A stretch of 64,000 bases of DNA from Bombyx mori (GCF_030269925.1 NC_085123.1:1054001-1118000); one strand, 5' to 3'. Counted from the first letter of the stretch, positions 33,667 through 44,200 are shown. Translations and numbers: made by a program. The notes: a model not told the origin generated them from the sequence alone.

Positions 33667-36600
33667 CTGGTAAAGAAGAATAGACATTATAGATACTTGA
33701 TGGATGACTATAAAAAAAGGATATTTCATAAGCTTTACTTAGCGGCTTACACTCAACTACTAATCAATACAATTGAGACATCTATCTTGTTTTTTGCAGT
33801 AGCAGCATCCGCGATATGACTATAATGGTTTCTGGTAGCCACTTTTCACCAAGTAGACCGGAAGTTTTTCTATTTTTCTATTACACAAAAAAAAACTTTT
33901 CAAACACTGCACATTACTGCTTAGCTTGTAAGAAACAGTTTTCTATTAACTTACCTGGGAGGAGTTTTGTTGCGAGACGGTTCCAACCAGTCAAGTTTGG
34001 GTAGAGTGTCGCCGGACCAAAGGTAACTAACTGGTTAGCACTGAAGTCCAGTGCCAGGTGTGGGACACGGGCCACGGGTTTCACAATACCTGGTGGGAGT
34101 GCAGTGATGCTAGTTCGTCGCAATCGTAGAGTCAAGGCACGCTGCTGGCCCAAAGATACAAACGCATGCACAGAGACACGACGCAACGCCACTCCATGCA
34201 CCTCAAGTGACCGCAATTTCGGTGCTCTTAGCCCATGTAGTTGGGTATCGAGAACACTTTCTCTGACCAAAACAGAGAGAGATTCCAGTGTGGGTACTGA
34301 TAGAGAAATATCGGCAAGGGATGCTTCTGCTCGACCCGATCCAATGGGCGATTCTAAATCCAAAATCCGAAGAGAAACTAATGGCCTGAACGCTCGGGGC
34401 TCCACCACCTCTAACTGCCTTAGCTGTGGCATCCGTAAATGTAGTAAGCGGTCGAGACCTTCGAATGATCCACGAGTCACTCGGACTATAGGGTTCTGTG
34501 ATACGTCAAGGTTACACAATTTCGGTAACGCCGCCCACATGGCTGGTTGCAATGACGTAAATTTATTTCTTGCCAAGTTCAGCGCGCGTAGATTCATCAA
34601 TCGCCTCACTTCAGGCTCCCGAAAAGATGACATGAAGTTACCACTCAGATCCAGTTCAGTTAGATTAGCAAGTGGCAAATGCGGTATACTCTTAAGGCCA
34701 GCGTCGGCGAGGATCAACTTGCGCAGTCGAGGAAGGTTGTGAAACAGTTCCTTGAAATTCGTCTTAACGGGATTATGTGATAAGTCTAACTGTCGCAGTC
34801 TGGTTAATCCAGCGAATGTGTTATCCGAAAGTACTGTAAGAGCATTACGAGCGAGTGTCAGCTCGTGAAGAAAAGCGATAGCGTGGAACATCGCCGCGTC
34901 GAGATATTCTAGGTGATTTTGAGCTAGTTCCAGTCTTCTTAAAGTGAAACCGACTTGAGCCAAAGCACTACTGGGAAATATTGCAATATGATTGTCATTA
35001 AGGTCTAAATGTTCGAGAATGGTGTTTTTAAATACATCTCGTGGCAAAGATCGCAGGACATTTCGCGCCAAGCGCAGATGCCTTAAGCGTCGCATATTAT
35101 GAAATTGCTCTACAGCTAATTGGCTGATTTTATTACGTGAGAGATCCAGGATTTGAAGCGACGACATCTCAGCGAAGGCTTTCTTTTTAATAGCACTTAT
35201 ACTGTTATCGTGTAGCATCAATACTTCTAGAGATGGCAGGAAGCCAAACGCAATGTTATCGAGGTGCATTAATCTGTTGTGCGAAACAATTAACTGTCGC
35301 AAGGCTGGTCCGATTGAGTCAAAAAAATGTCGTGAGACGCTCTCTAAAAAATTAAAGGATAGATCGAGTGTATTTATTGAAACGGCCAGCCCGCCGGTCA
35401 ACACGGATATTCTATTTCGGCTAACGTTTACCGAAAAGTTTGTTTCATCGTTGGAAACATTTTCGAAACAGTCCGTAGAGAATACGAGTAAATTATTCTC
35501 GTGCATGTCTAACGCCTCTAATTTGGGCAAGCGTCGGAACGCACGTTCCGCTATGAACTCCACAACGTTCCCGGACAAGCTCAAATAAACCAAATTGTGT
35601 AAATTCGAGAAACCGTTCTCGCTAATATTGTACACGCGATTATACGATAAATCTAAACTTTGCAACTCCACTAAATCGGAGAGGAATTCCGAATTTATCT
35701 TGCTTATGTAATTATATGATAGTCTCAGTTCTTTAAGTCTGTTCGATCGATCAGACGTTAGAGTGACTTCACTAGGAAACTCTGTTATCTTATTGAACTC
35801 TAAATTGAGATATTGTAGTGAGGGAAAGTTCTGGAGGTCCCCGGACGAGACGTAATGAACGTTATTGTTATCTAAACTCAGCCAAGTCAGATTATCGAAA
35901 TACGAAGACACTGGAAATTCTCCACTGAATAAAGTCGAAGATAGTTCTAAGACTTGCAACATCGTTAGATTTGCAAAAGCATTTGGATCTACGTAATAAA
36001 GGTCATTGAAGCTGAGTACAAGTTCTCTTAAGGGTAAAGTTAAAGGGAAGGACCCCGCCACGAGCTGTGTGATCCTATTCCCTTTGAGATTTAGAGTTAC
36101 GAGTGCTTCCGACCACACACCGAAGGATTCGGGGGACAAGACCGATATTTGATTATATCCGAGATCTAAATACGCCAGACTCGCAGGACTTAAAGTACTT
36201 AAGCCCACTGGAAAAGTCAACAGGAAATTCCCGGACAATGACAAAGAATACAAATTTGGAGGAAGATCATTGATCTCTTCTAGGTGATTGTAAGCTAGCG
36301 ACAAATGCTTAAGTCTCACCATCTCCTTAACACTACCTGATAGAATAGCTATTTCATTGTAATCCAGTTCCAATCTTTCCAAATCTCTTTTCAATGCATG
36401 GATCATCGCATCTGACACATAGCTTAATTTATTGTAAGAAATTGATAATTTCTCTAACCGACCGCTGTCCATAACGAAAGGAGGAATGGCCGTAAAATCA
36501 TTAAAGTCTAATATTAATTGCTTCAGCTGTAATCTGTGCTGGAAGCTGAGAACAAAACGATCATCCAGCTCATTGTGACTCAAATCTAATGACTCTATTT

Positions 36601-39246
36601 TGGTGCGTTCACCCCTGCACGTGTGGTTTAAGGAAGGTCTTAGTATGTTATTTCTGAGGTGAAGGTGTAGTAGACGTGGTAACCCAGCCAACGTTAGACA
36701 TGGGAAGTATGTCAATATGTTATCAGACAGACGAAGCAATGCCAATGACTGTGGCAGCGAATTCGGGTTGACGGCATGTAATCGATTCCCGTCAAGATCG
36801 AGCTGGGCCAGCTGATGTAGTGACGATAATGAACCTTCGTTCAGGATATACAGATGATTGTTGCTTAATGATAGGCTGCTCAAAGAATCGGATAAGAAAC
36901 CCCAGTCAAAATCCGAATTTAATTCGCTAATGTAATTGCTGTAACAAACAACAATGATTAGAAAATGTAACAAAACGAGATTTATATTTTTAAAAAAAAA
37001 GAGCCTTACTTTTGCAAATTGAGCCAATTCAACACTTTTAATTCTCGAAGAGCTTCGATAGGGATTTCTGTGAATTCATTGTTGGCTAAGTCCAAGGACG
37101 CCAATGTTGACGTCATTGACCTGTGACAAAGAATAATAGGATTGATTAAACGTGTTGTTGGGTATACAGGCTGGTACAGCATTAGACTGGTGGTAGGACG
37201 TCTTGTAAGTCCGCACGGGTAAGTACCACCGCCCTGCCTCTTTCTGCCGTGAAGCAGTAATGCATTTATATTTGAATGGTGGGGCAGCCGTTATAACTAT
37301 CCTGAGACCTTAAAGCTTATATCTCAAGGTGGGTGGCGCATTTACGTTGTAGATGTCTATGGGCTCCAGTAACTACTTACCACCAGGTGGGATGTGAGCT
37401 TACCACCAGGTGGGAACAAAGCATCGATGCGTTTCTATTTTAAAGGTTTATAAACAGTTGAGACCTCATGATGCAATGTTCGGGGCTGGTTTCAAGCTGT
37501 ATTATATAACAGAAACATCCACTAATGCTACTACAGAACAATTTTGTAAATGTTTTTATTTAAACATATCACTACCACAAATATTACAGCTACAAATTCA
37601 CTGTTGATATTTTGAGGATTGTAAAAACGAATCCAAGTCATGCGAGGTAAACAAATGAAATACTTTCTGTAATGTACGACCGTGCTTACTGTTACCAAAT
37701 ACCTAATGCAGTCGATCACTAAGCACGATTTCAGAGCTTAAACAAACAACAGCTCCAGTAATTTCCGGGCTTTTTAGTGAACAATAAATCGTAAGCCTGG
37801 AAAACATTTCTCATACGACTTCAGAAAGATACCTCTCGATTTATCTCAAACACTACCTACACTATACAATAATATTTAACGAGTCATTAATAAATAGTAT
37901 AATCAATCAATCAATCAATCAATCAATGAAGTCATCACGAAGTCATTCTTAATTTCAGAATGCAATAGAAAATGATTGAAATTTTTTTTTTTGTCAAAGA
38001 CAACGAAGATATAGATATAGTAGAAGTATATTTGAAAAAAAATAAGAAAATTATTACGAAAATTAAAAGTGTCATGCTCGTTTTTAAACAACATAATTAG
38101 TGAGTGAGTAGCTTTAGTGAGATCTTGATATTTCAGCGCTGTTGCAAGTCCCATAGAATGTATAGTTGAGCATATTATTAGAGCTAATCATCGAGTTACA
38201 TTCGTAACACTCAAAAACAGATTAGACAGAAGATTTTTTTTTATTGCTTAGATGGGTGGACGAGCTCACAGCCCACCTGGTGTTAAGTGGTTGCTGAAGC
38301 CCATATACATCTACGATGTAAATAAACAGTTCGAAGTTTATGTATTCGAAAGATTCTACCAATATTCAATCACGTGATTATATCGTTAACTCCGCTTAGT
38401 TCTCGAGAACAGAACAGTAGAAAATAAAAAAATATGGAAACAATCTGTTAAATAATATAATTTATAAGATATGTCTTTTCCATTACAGCCCAATGTCACT
38501 CTAATCAAGACTATGACCAAAAGCCCAATCTTTGTGCCCAGTTTTATGTCCATACGTACGAAAAAGCTCCGGGTTCTATGTGGTATAGATGTGAAGCTAC
38601 CAGCACCAGGGTCCGCAGCCGTCTCCCATCCAGTGCACCCTCACCCAGGGTACCCAAGCGAGCTTGCGACACTGACACGTGCCATACTTCTGGATCTAGA
38701 ACACAAACATAATTTAACTATGCTATCTTTTGGTCTAGAGGCAAACTTTTTTTTTATTGTTACAATATTGAAGTAGTAATTTTTCCTTCTTTTTTTGTCT
38801 TAGTAGGCAGACGAGCATACGGCCCACCTGATGGTGAGTGGTTACCGTCGCCCATGGACTTCAGCAATGCCAGGGGCAGAGCCAAGCCGCTGCCTACCGC
38901 GCCTTCAAACGGAAATGCATTACTGCTTCACGATTGAAATAGGCAGGGCGGTGGTACCTACCCGCGCGGACTCACAAGAGATCCTACCACCAGTAAACTC
39001 ACAAGAGATCCTACCACCAGTAACGTAAGTATTAGTAAAGTAGTAAAGTAAGTATGGGAAGAATAAGCCGCATCACAGACTACCTGTTTCTGGGAAACGA
39101 TGGAACGGAACGTAGTTGCAGGCGAAGTGGTCCGCGCGACAATAGCAGAGCGAGTTCCTTGGACAGGGACGGGCTGGAGCCCTCACTCCGGGCAACAGCA
39201 TCACAGCGAGCGCCGCGTGGATCCAGCACGCTGACCATTGCTGCAT
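33380..39246 (-). CDS. Chaoptin-like GPI-anchored leucine-rich-repeat cell-adhesion protein, five coding exons
   Basis: Spliced CDS = complement of 39084..39246, 38560..38695, 37010..37120, 33955..36938 and 33380..33666: 3681 bp, 1226 residues plus TAG. Introns are 388, 1439, 71 and 288 bp. All are GT..AG, and each split codon (D55, S100, N137, G1132) reads through in an LRR-consistent way. Residues 1-23 are a signal peptide. C28, C34, C36 and C43 form an LRRNT cap (Cx5CxCx6C). Roughly forty LxxLxLxxN-type repeats fill about 60-1130. C1143, C1145, C1177 and C1196 with WxxxWLRRW form an LRRCT cap. The last 11 residues are hydrophobic. In flies, chaoptin (chp) is a photoreceptor cell-surface adhesion protein held by a GPI anchor; fly chaoptin is of similar size. 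Several N-glycosylation sequons (NHT, NLT, NIS, NVS) fit an extracellular protein. Start: the first ATG in frame directly before the signal peptide. Lepidoptera may carry chaoptin paralogs, so orthology to fly chp is not proven. The family call is strong. Confidence 0.88.
33955..36938 (-). CDS. Exon 4 of the chaoptin-like gene: main LRR array
   Basis: A 2984-bp exon encoding residues 138-1131. The acceptor is TTTGTTACAG (ends 36939); the donor is CTCCCAG|GTAAGT. It carries the bulk of the LRRs, about 24-26 residues each, with classic LxxLxLxxNxL cores such as LEHLDLNDNHIAIFPSSAL. An NxS-rich segment in the middle (ENVSN, NFSVNVS) interrupts the strict periodicity, and I recall a similar interruption in fly chaoptin. 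Open reading past the donor adds 13 intronic codons before a stop. Confidence 0.9.
37010..37120 (-). CDS. Exon 3 of the chaoptin-like gene: second and third LRR
   Basis: A 111-bp exon between acceptor TTTGTCACAG (ends 37121) and donor CAAAA|GTAAGG. It encodes LASLDLANNEF..LKVLNWLNLQN, two LRR cores. The start codon predicted at 37027 inside this exon is in a different frame from the LRR reading, and read-through would translate the 71-bp intron. Confidence 0.85.
37185..37415 (+). mobile_element. Bm1 SINE, 3' module, in intron 2
   Basis: Starts GACTGGTGGTAGGACG. The 3' end is altered: CACCAGGTGGGATGTGAGC is followed by a partial duplicate (TACCACCAGGTGGGA) in place of the AAGCAATAAA tail. It lies antisense to the gene. 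Confidence 0.75.
37903..37928 (+). repeat. (TCAA)n microsatellite in intron 2
   Basis: Six to seven tandem AATC/TCAA units. Confidence 0.85.
38234..38323 (-). mobile_element. Bm1 SINE, last 90 bp, in intron 2
   Basis: Poly(T), ATTGCTTAGATGGGTGGACG to CATCTACGATGTAAAT: a strongly 5'-truncated copy in the gene's orientation. Confidence 0.75.
38560..38695 (-). CDS. Exon 2 of the chaoptin-like gene: first LRR
   Basis: Encodes the end of codon 55 to the start of codon 100 (136 bp). The acceptor is TGTGTTCTAG, ending at 38696; the donor is TTTTTC|GTACGT. The peptide includes the LRR stretch LRTLVLVASHLYHIEPGAF, which continues smoothly into exon 3. The exon has no long open frame of its own, so an ORF scan would miss it. 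Confidence 0.8.
38791..38900 (-). mobile_element. LINE 3' end fused to Bm1, in intron 1
   Basis: 3' terminus of the jockey-like family (GTAGGCAGACGAGCATACGG .. GCCGCTGCCTACCGC). It is joined without a gap to the Bm1 fragment that follows. Confidence 0.7.
38901..39023 (-). mobile_element. Bm1 fragment with a 27-bp tandem duplication, in intron 1
   Basis: Covers the 5' half of the 3' module. The boundary segment (ACTCACAAGAG..CCAGTAA) is repeated exactly at 38970..38996 and 38997..39023. Confidence 0.7.
39084..39246 (-). CDS. Exon 1 of the chaoptin-like gene: signal peptide and LRRNT
   Basis: Encodes residues 1-54 plus one base. The ATG is at 39246-39244. The signal peptide has a hydrophobic core (AALAVMLLPG) and likely ends near A23. 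The cysteines at 28, 34, 36 and 43 give an LRR N-terminal cap. The donor is ACAG|GTAGTC (GT at 39083-39082), phase 1. The frame stays open a little upstream, so the 5' UTR is not fixed. A possible splice acceptor (TTTCGACTTAG) ends at 39257, which would place the 5' UTR start in another exon. Confidence 0.82.
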
Positions 39247-39289
39247 CGCACCTCGCCTAAGTCGAAACAAATGAAGACTATATAACTAT

Positions 39290-39665
39290 TGCTACGTGCT
39301 GGGTTTCGGGATAAATAAAATGTTCCACCAAAGTGCAAGCTAACACTATATTCAACACTTATAACATTTCACAAACACTTTAAAATTCTCAGTTCACTTC
39401 TTCCGCTTCGCTTCAGGTGATCCGTTCGCTGTTTCGCTTCGAGTAGTTCCGGTTATTGACTCACTGTGTGCCATCTCTACGACGCTTTTATAGCCGATAT
39501 CTCATCCCTAGAATTATCCAGAATATTCCAGACATCTCTAGTATTTTGTTCCGCTATCTGACAATAGATGGCGTTGTACTTCTCGAGCGTTCTAGGTGCT
39601 ACTAGATCCTTCGATATTCGTTCGAATATTCGGCGATAGATGGCACTACTCTTACCGGCGTAACA
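39290..39665 (-). mobile_element. Solo LTR (TGYTACGC..GCGTAACA family) directly upstream of the chaoptin-like gene
   Basis: Ends TGYTACG / CGTAACA, with a perfect 4-bp duplication CTAT at 39286-39289 and 39666-39669. It lies in the gene's orientation, 43 bp before the ATG. The internal TATAAAAG and an initiator-like CAGT are intact. The retrotransposon interior is absent, so this is a solo LTR. A 4-bp duplication is typical of Gypsy-type integration. Confidence 0.8.
39463..39492 (-). promoter_or_regulatory. LTR core promoter pointing into the chaoptin-like gene
   Basis: On the minus strand, TATAAAAG (39492..39485) is followed by CAGT (39466..39463), 27 nt from TATA start to the initiator A. 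This is the usual insect TATA-to-Inr spacing. The same pair is visible in the sister LTRs. Transcription from here would read about 220 nt to exon 1. Whether the gene uses it is unknown. Confidence 0.5.
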
Positions 39666-39875
39666 CTATCAACGAAATACAAGCCTTTTCCGCTGCTACA
39701 AAAATTAGAATAGAAAAACTGATTCTAAAATATATCAAACAACATGAATAATTTATGTAATTATAGCTCGACGTTTAAGCCACCAAGTCGATTATTTATT
39801 ATAATATTTCAGCTTTTCAAAGAGAGAGTTTTGAATAGTAATTCGTTATTATGTACTATAGATTCCTTTATTATA

Positions 39876-40370
39876 TCTATATATTAATACGTGAAGCAAA
39901 AACTTTGTACCTCATTTTACGAAAATTATACGGACAGAGGAGTATGAAATTTCCCATAGAGAATATAGAGAAGGAGTGCTAAACGATAATTTTTTTTCCA
40001 AAATTATACATAAAAAATATGTACTTTAAATCAATTAAAAAAACATTACACACACTACCATGTATTTGACACATACACATATAAATATACTGTTTGTTCA
40101 TTGTCAATTTTCAGACTTTTGTAGTAGTGAAGTATAATTATTGTTTTAAGTCTATGAGATAATGAGAATATGCAACAGTTACATACAAATTGAGAATAAA
40201 TTAATATTGTTTGACTTTAATATTATTTTATCTATAGTGTAGTTTTGGCAAAATCTGTGATTACCTATATTATAGTATTGTAATCGTGTTTGACAATAGA
40301 ACCTTAAAAATGTTTAACATTATAATTTTATTTAACTATAGTCGAATTTCGACTACGGCGAGGCCACTAT
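39876..40370 (+). mobile_element. Helitron-like element, family H1, upstream of the chaoptin-like gene
   Basis: Starts TCTATATATTAATACGTG; contains GTCGAATTTCGACTAC; the final CTAG has decayed to CTAT. Confidence 0.58.
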
Positions 40371-40394
40371 TGCTTATTAATTCCATAAAGAAGT

Positions 40395-40505
40395 AGTCAG
40401 TATAGTATAGTAGCCAGAACACTGGGCTTAGTGGTCTGGATTGGGAGGGGCCTATGTCCACCAGTGGACGACTGTAGGCTGATGATTATGATGATGATGA
40501 TGAAG
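40395..40505 (+). mobile_element. LINE 3' end with (ATG)n tail
   Basis: GGAGGGGCCTATGTCCACCA .. GGCTGATGATTATGATGATG; strongly truncated. Confidence 0.6.
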
Positions 40506-41092
40506 TAGTCACAGACTTCTCAACGAAAGAAACGACTGCCGTCATGTCTATCGATTAAACATCAATTACATACCTCATAATGCTCCTATCACATAGAATC
40601 AGTTGGAGTGTGAAAACCCATCTGCCTAATGCAGCTTAAAAATTAATATTCCAACTGCAAATTACGGTAACATAGCCAAATGGCGGCACCTCATTATGTG
40701 GGCTATAAGACCATCTTCCTACGAAGGCAATAAAAAAAATATTCAAGCTTAACATTATAACAACTTTAAAATAGATTTATTGGCTATGGTTTCCTCGTTA
40801 CAAAATAAACATTTCCAAAAACACACCGCATTCCCTATAACAATTATAAATATAAACGATAAATTTAAAAAACAATACAATCTAAGTTTTATTTGAATGT
40901 GACAGAGTTCAAAGGGCTACGTTGCGAAACTGTTCGCTTGTTGAGGATATTTTACACGTATTTCCAACTTCGTATCGAGCGCTATGGCTCCGAAAAATGT
41001 GCCATACAAAAATATAGAACATACAGTATGATAACATTAAAATGTTTTTGAAGTAAGCCGTACCGAATACAAGCTACGACGAAAATGTATTA
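40506..41092. other. Intergenic; possible old SINE tail
   Basis: 40680..40738 ends GAAGGCAATAAAAAAAATA, like a decayed SINE or LINE terminus. The rest is featureless. Confidence 0.4.
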
Positions 41093-41103
41093 AGCCCGAT
41101 GAA

Positions 41104-41276
41104 ACCCTGTCCCGCCGTCTCAATAACTCCGACTGGGTTCCCACCCGGTCCGGGGTAGGGCGCCGGCTGTGAGCGGCAGGAGTTTTTAGTGAGGTTCGAC
41201 TCCCACATACCCCACCTGCCGTGCGGGTGGGGATCCGGCGATTTTCTCCTGTGGAAAAAAAAAAAAAAAAAAAAAA
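41104..41276 (+). mobile_element. Recent 5'-truncated retroposon with A-tail and perfect duplication
   Basis: About 150 GC-rich bases (contains TGAGGTTCGACTCCCACATA and GGATCCGGCGATTTTCTCC) and a run of 23 A. Flanked by AGCCCGATGAA at 41093-41103 and 41277-41287. Long pure tail and perfect duplication mean a young insertion. Confidence 0.78.
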
Positions 41277-41520
41277 AGCCCGATGAAGGAACATCAAATT
41301 TAAACAATGCGAAAAATATTTTTTTACGTGTGAACGTACATATTTTATTCGCATTATAACTATGATTATATTCGTTAATGTTGATGATTTCCGTCAATTT
41401 AAGTTAGCGATTTTTGTAAATGAATTTATTAATTGATGCCTTGAGAGAGAACAATTAATATTAAAGTTAATTAACCAACACTGTGCCTCATGTTTCTTCT
41501 GATTTTCATCTCTAACAATA

Positions 41521-41792
41521 TTTTTTTACTTATTACTGAGTTGGGTGGACGAGCTCACGGCCACTCCTATGCTAAGTGGTTAGCAGAGACCATGGACATC
41601 AACAAAGTAAATGCCGTCACTCACTTTAAGACATGATTTTTGAGTCTCAGTTTTTACAGTTCCGTCCTTCAAATCTGGTGTAAAGCCTTAAATGCGTTTG
41701 GCACTACTGTTTCTTGGCAGAAATAGGCAGGGCAGTACCTACCCGTACGGCCTCACAACCACGAATAATACACAAGAAGTCCTACCACCAGT
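41521..41792 (-). mobile_element. Bm1 SINE, 3' module, old copy
   Basis: Diverged, with insertions (for example CGAATAATACACAAGAAG), but anchored by GGTGGACGAGCTCACGGCC and GGCAGAAATAGGCAGGGC. It abuts a LINE remnant. Confidence 0.7.
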
Positions 41793-42215
41793 CTTCTTCT
41801 TCTTTTTCTCCACCTTATCCTATTAGGTGGGGTCGGCACAGCTAATTTTTCTCTTCCATTCTCTTCTATCAGCCGTCATCTCAACACTCACTCCTCTCTT
41901 TCTCATATCGTCATTCACACACTCCATCCATATATTCTTCGGTCGACCTCTTCCCCCTCTACCTTGCACTACCATTTCTATACATCTCCATGCATCTTCT
42001 CTCTACGCATCACATGTCCATACCACGCTAACCGTCCGCTCCTTAATTTGTTGCTTACCGGGGCCACTTTCACACTTCCTCTGATATACTCATTCTTTAT
42101 CTTGTCCATTCTTGTCACTCCACACATCCATCTCAACATTCGCATCTCTGCCGCATGCACTCCTCTTTCATACTTTACTCCTACCACCGGTCTATGTTAC
42201 AAAATTAAAATGGAA
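41793..42215 (-). pseudogene. LINE 3' fragment, reverse-transcriptase tail
   Basis: Minus strand encodes MRMLRWMCGVTRMDKIKNE and RLAWYGHVMRRE, a familiar non-LTR RT tail, then 3' UTR and a (GAA)n-like end at 41793. Copy at 2855..3120. Confidence 0.72.
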
Positions 42216-42542
42216 ACTTTATTCCTCAATTAAGTCGACAACGATTTATATCAGCCGCTGTCGTTTCTACTCTGTCAATATTTCGCAATAAAACTTAACA
42301 TACTGTCTGTACCATACAAGCGTATTGGCTCGGAACCCGCGCCACGCTCGCTTGCTACACGACAAAACTTTTAAAACTTGACATCTTTATGAATTTCTGT
42401 GTGTTCGCGCAAACAACACATTGCATTCTCGAAGCCAGTGCTTCAACACGCTTCGATGAATCCAACAATTGAATCTCAGTTTTGGTCCAGTTGTTTTTAA
42501 AGTTTACTAAATTTATACGATACGAAATTTTAGGTAATGCGA

Positions 42543-42788
42543 TTTTTTTTTATTGCTTATATGGGTGGACGAGCTCACAGCCCACCTTGTATTAAGTGGT
42601 TACTGAAGCCCATAGACATCTACAACGTAAATGCGCCACCCATCTTGAGATATAAGTTCTAAGGTCTCAGTATAGTTACAACGGCTACCCCGTCCTTCAA
42701 ACCGAAACGCATTACTGCTTGACGGCAGAAATAGGCGGGATGGTGGTACCTATCCATGCGGACTAACGAGAAGTCCTACCACCAGTAA
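42543..42788 (-). mobile_element. Bm1 SINE, 3' module only
   Basis: Poly(T), ATTGCTTATATGGGTGGACG; ends TACCACCAGTAA. Confidence 0.8.
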
Positions 42789-43040
42789 ATCCTTATCATT
42801 TTGGTAAAGAAGAGACGACGCCAACTCAGATGCTGGCCTGTTAATATTATGATACTAAGGATCTATGAAGTGAGGTACACGCTTGCTGCAGGCTAGTATT
42901 TTAATCAGTTTTCGCGATACGCAAATTTAATTAAAGTTCAAGTTTGTCAACACGTTCTGGGCAGTGCTAACGTGCTAACCATGACAAATAGTGTCAATAA
43001 ATTTATAAGATTGGACAAAACCCAGATACTGGCTTAAGAA

Positions 43041-43303
43041 AACAAATAAATAAATAAATATTTACTAACAATCACGCCACGTTAACTGGTCCCGTGATAA
43101 GTTCGTAAAGAACTTGGGTTACAGGTACCAGATAACGGAAATAAATGTAAGATTTTTATTATACACATACATATATTTAATATACATCCATAACCCTGGA
43201 AAAGACATTTATATTTATCATACAAATATCTTCCCTTGGCGGGATTCGAACCCGCGACCCCCTTGTGTAGTGACCATGTCACTTACCACTACACCAGACG
43301 GCC
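43041..43303 (-). mobile_element. tRNA-derived SINE, family T1
   Basis: Matches 1805..2055 almost base for base over about 230 bp. Its 3' tail is (ATTT)n instead of poly(A), so the A-rich end of the other copy may be the mutated one. Confidence 0.75.
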
Positions 43304-43754
43304 GTTAAATGAATTCGAAGTAAGGAGTTAAACGCGCGAACATTGAAATAAATAAATCTAACTGCAATAGCGAAGTCGGTTGGCGCTCATCTCACACCTG
43401 GGATCTTCTTATCCTGTAGTAGAAAATTCAAGTGAAACAAACCGCTCGACCTCAAAATACTATTAGCTTGTTCTCTGTAAAATACAACAGAAAGGTCTAG
43501 AAATATTTCTCGTAGAAAAATAAACGGTAGTAAAATAGACGACGCAATGTTAAATTGTTGACCGCTCAGTCCTTCGTGACCAAAAAAACTGTAAAGCTTA
43601 CAATACTTCGGAAATAATTACATGACAATATCTGCGATAGTATAAACCGTTATAGTACATTGTGCACCCGCGTGTAAAATGGCAAACACGCTGGAGGAAA
43701 TGTCCAACTTTTCTCCCGCGGTGCACATACAATTTTTTCTCCTACCAGGCCGAA
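43304..43754. other. Intergenic, nothing recognised
   Basis: No recurring element or supported frame. Confidence 0.45.
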
Positions 43755-43830
43755 AGTTCGTGGAGTACCGAGCCGGGGTCCAAGGGCGAAGCCCCGGTGG
43801 GGTCCAGGGGCGAAGCCCTGGCCGGGGTAG
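43755..43830 (+). repeat. GC-rich element with two tandem 25-bp units
   Basis: GGGGTCCAAGGGCGAAGCCCC then GGGGTCCAGGGGCGAAGCCC-type repeat, each with an inner GGGCGAAGCCC hairpin, followed by A11. The composition is far from its AT-rich surroundings. Class unknown. Confidence 0.55.
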
Positions 43831-43868
43831 TACTCATAAAAAAAAAAATTTAACTGTTTTTTAATTTA

Positions 43869-43932
43869 GCAGAAATAGTCAGGGTGGTAGTACCCACCCA
43901 CGCGGACTCACAAGAGGTCCTACCACCAGTAA
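43869..43932 (-). mobile_element. Bm1 fragment, about 65 bp
   Basis: GCAGAAATAGTCAGGGTGG to ACCACCAGTAA: only the 5' end of the 3' module, just downstream of a GC-rich tandem element. Confidence 0.65.
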
Positions 43933-44200
43933 TTTCTATTTTAAGCTTGGTTAAAACTCACACCTTTGTTCTCGTTAAGGTCTACTACCGTAAATAGACT
44001 CTTAGCGTTATAAATATAATACACATTGCAAAATTTTATGCAGCTCTTAAGAACAAATATTAGATATTTAAACTTTCATACCCGAGAGATATTATTCGGA
44101 CAAACCAACAAACGAATCCACGGGTTCGGCTAGTTTCACTTTCCACAGAGTAAACCAATTACGGCAAAGTTGCCGATTCTCAGGGTTGTCCTATTCGAGT

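Larger units (their letters stand above)
37121..38559 (-). other. Intron 2 of the chaoptin-like gene, carrying two Bm1 pieces and an (AATC)n tract
   Basis: 1439 bp between donor GTACGT and acceptor TGTCACAG. It contains Bm1 fragments at 37185..37415 and 38234..38323 and a tetranucleotide tract near 37903..37928. I see no coding sequence on either strand. Confidence 0.8.

Noticed and set aside
34104..35588. Plus-strand frames of 212 and 111 codons
   Set aside because: Antisense shadows of the LRR exon.
33914..37027. Single-exon gene of 1037 codons starting at 37027
   Set aside because: The first 30 or so residues are frame-shifted exon 3 and intron 3 sequence, and the last 13 are intronic. 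Splice sites and phase support the five-exon model.
37903..37928. CRISPR-like or regulatory direct repeats
   Set aside because: A plain tetranucleotide microsatellite in a eukaryotic intron.
39278..39285. TATA box of the chaoptin-like gene (TTATATAG on the minus strand)
   Set aside because: It would start transcription at about the ATG. It is too close to be the main promoter.
41964..42233. Plus-strand frames
   Set aside because: Antisense of a LINE reverse-transcriptase tail.
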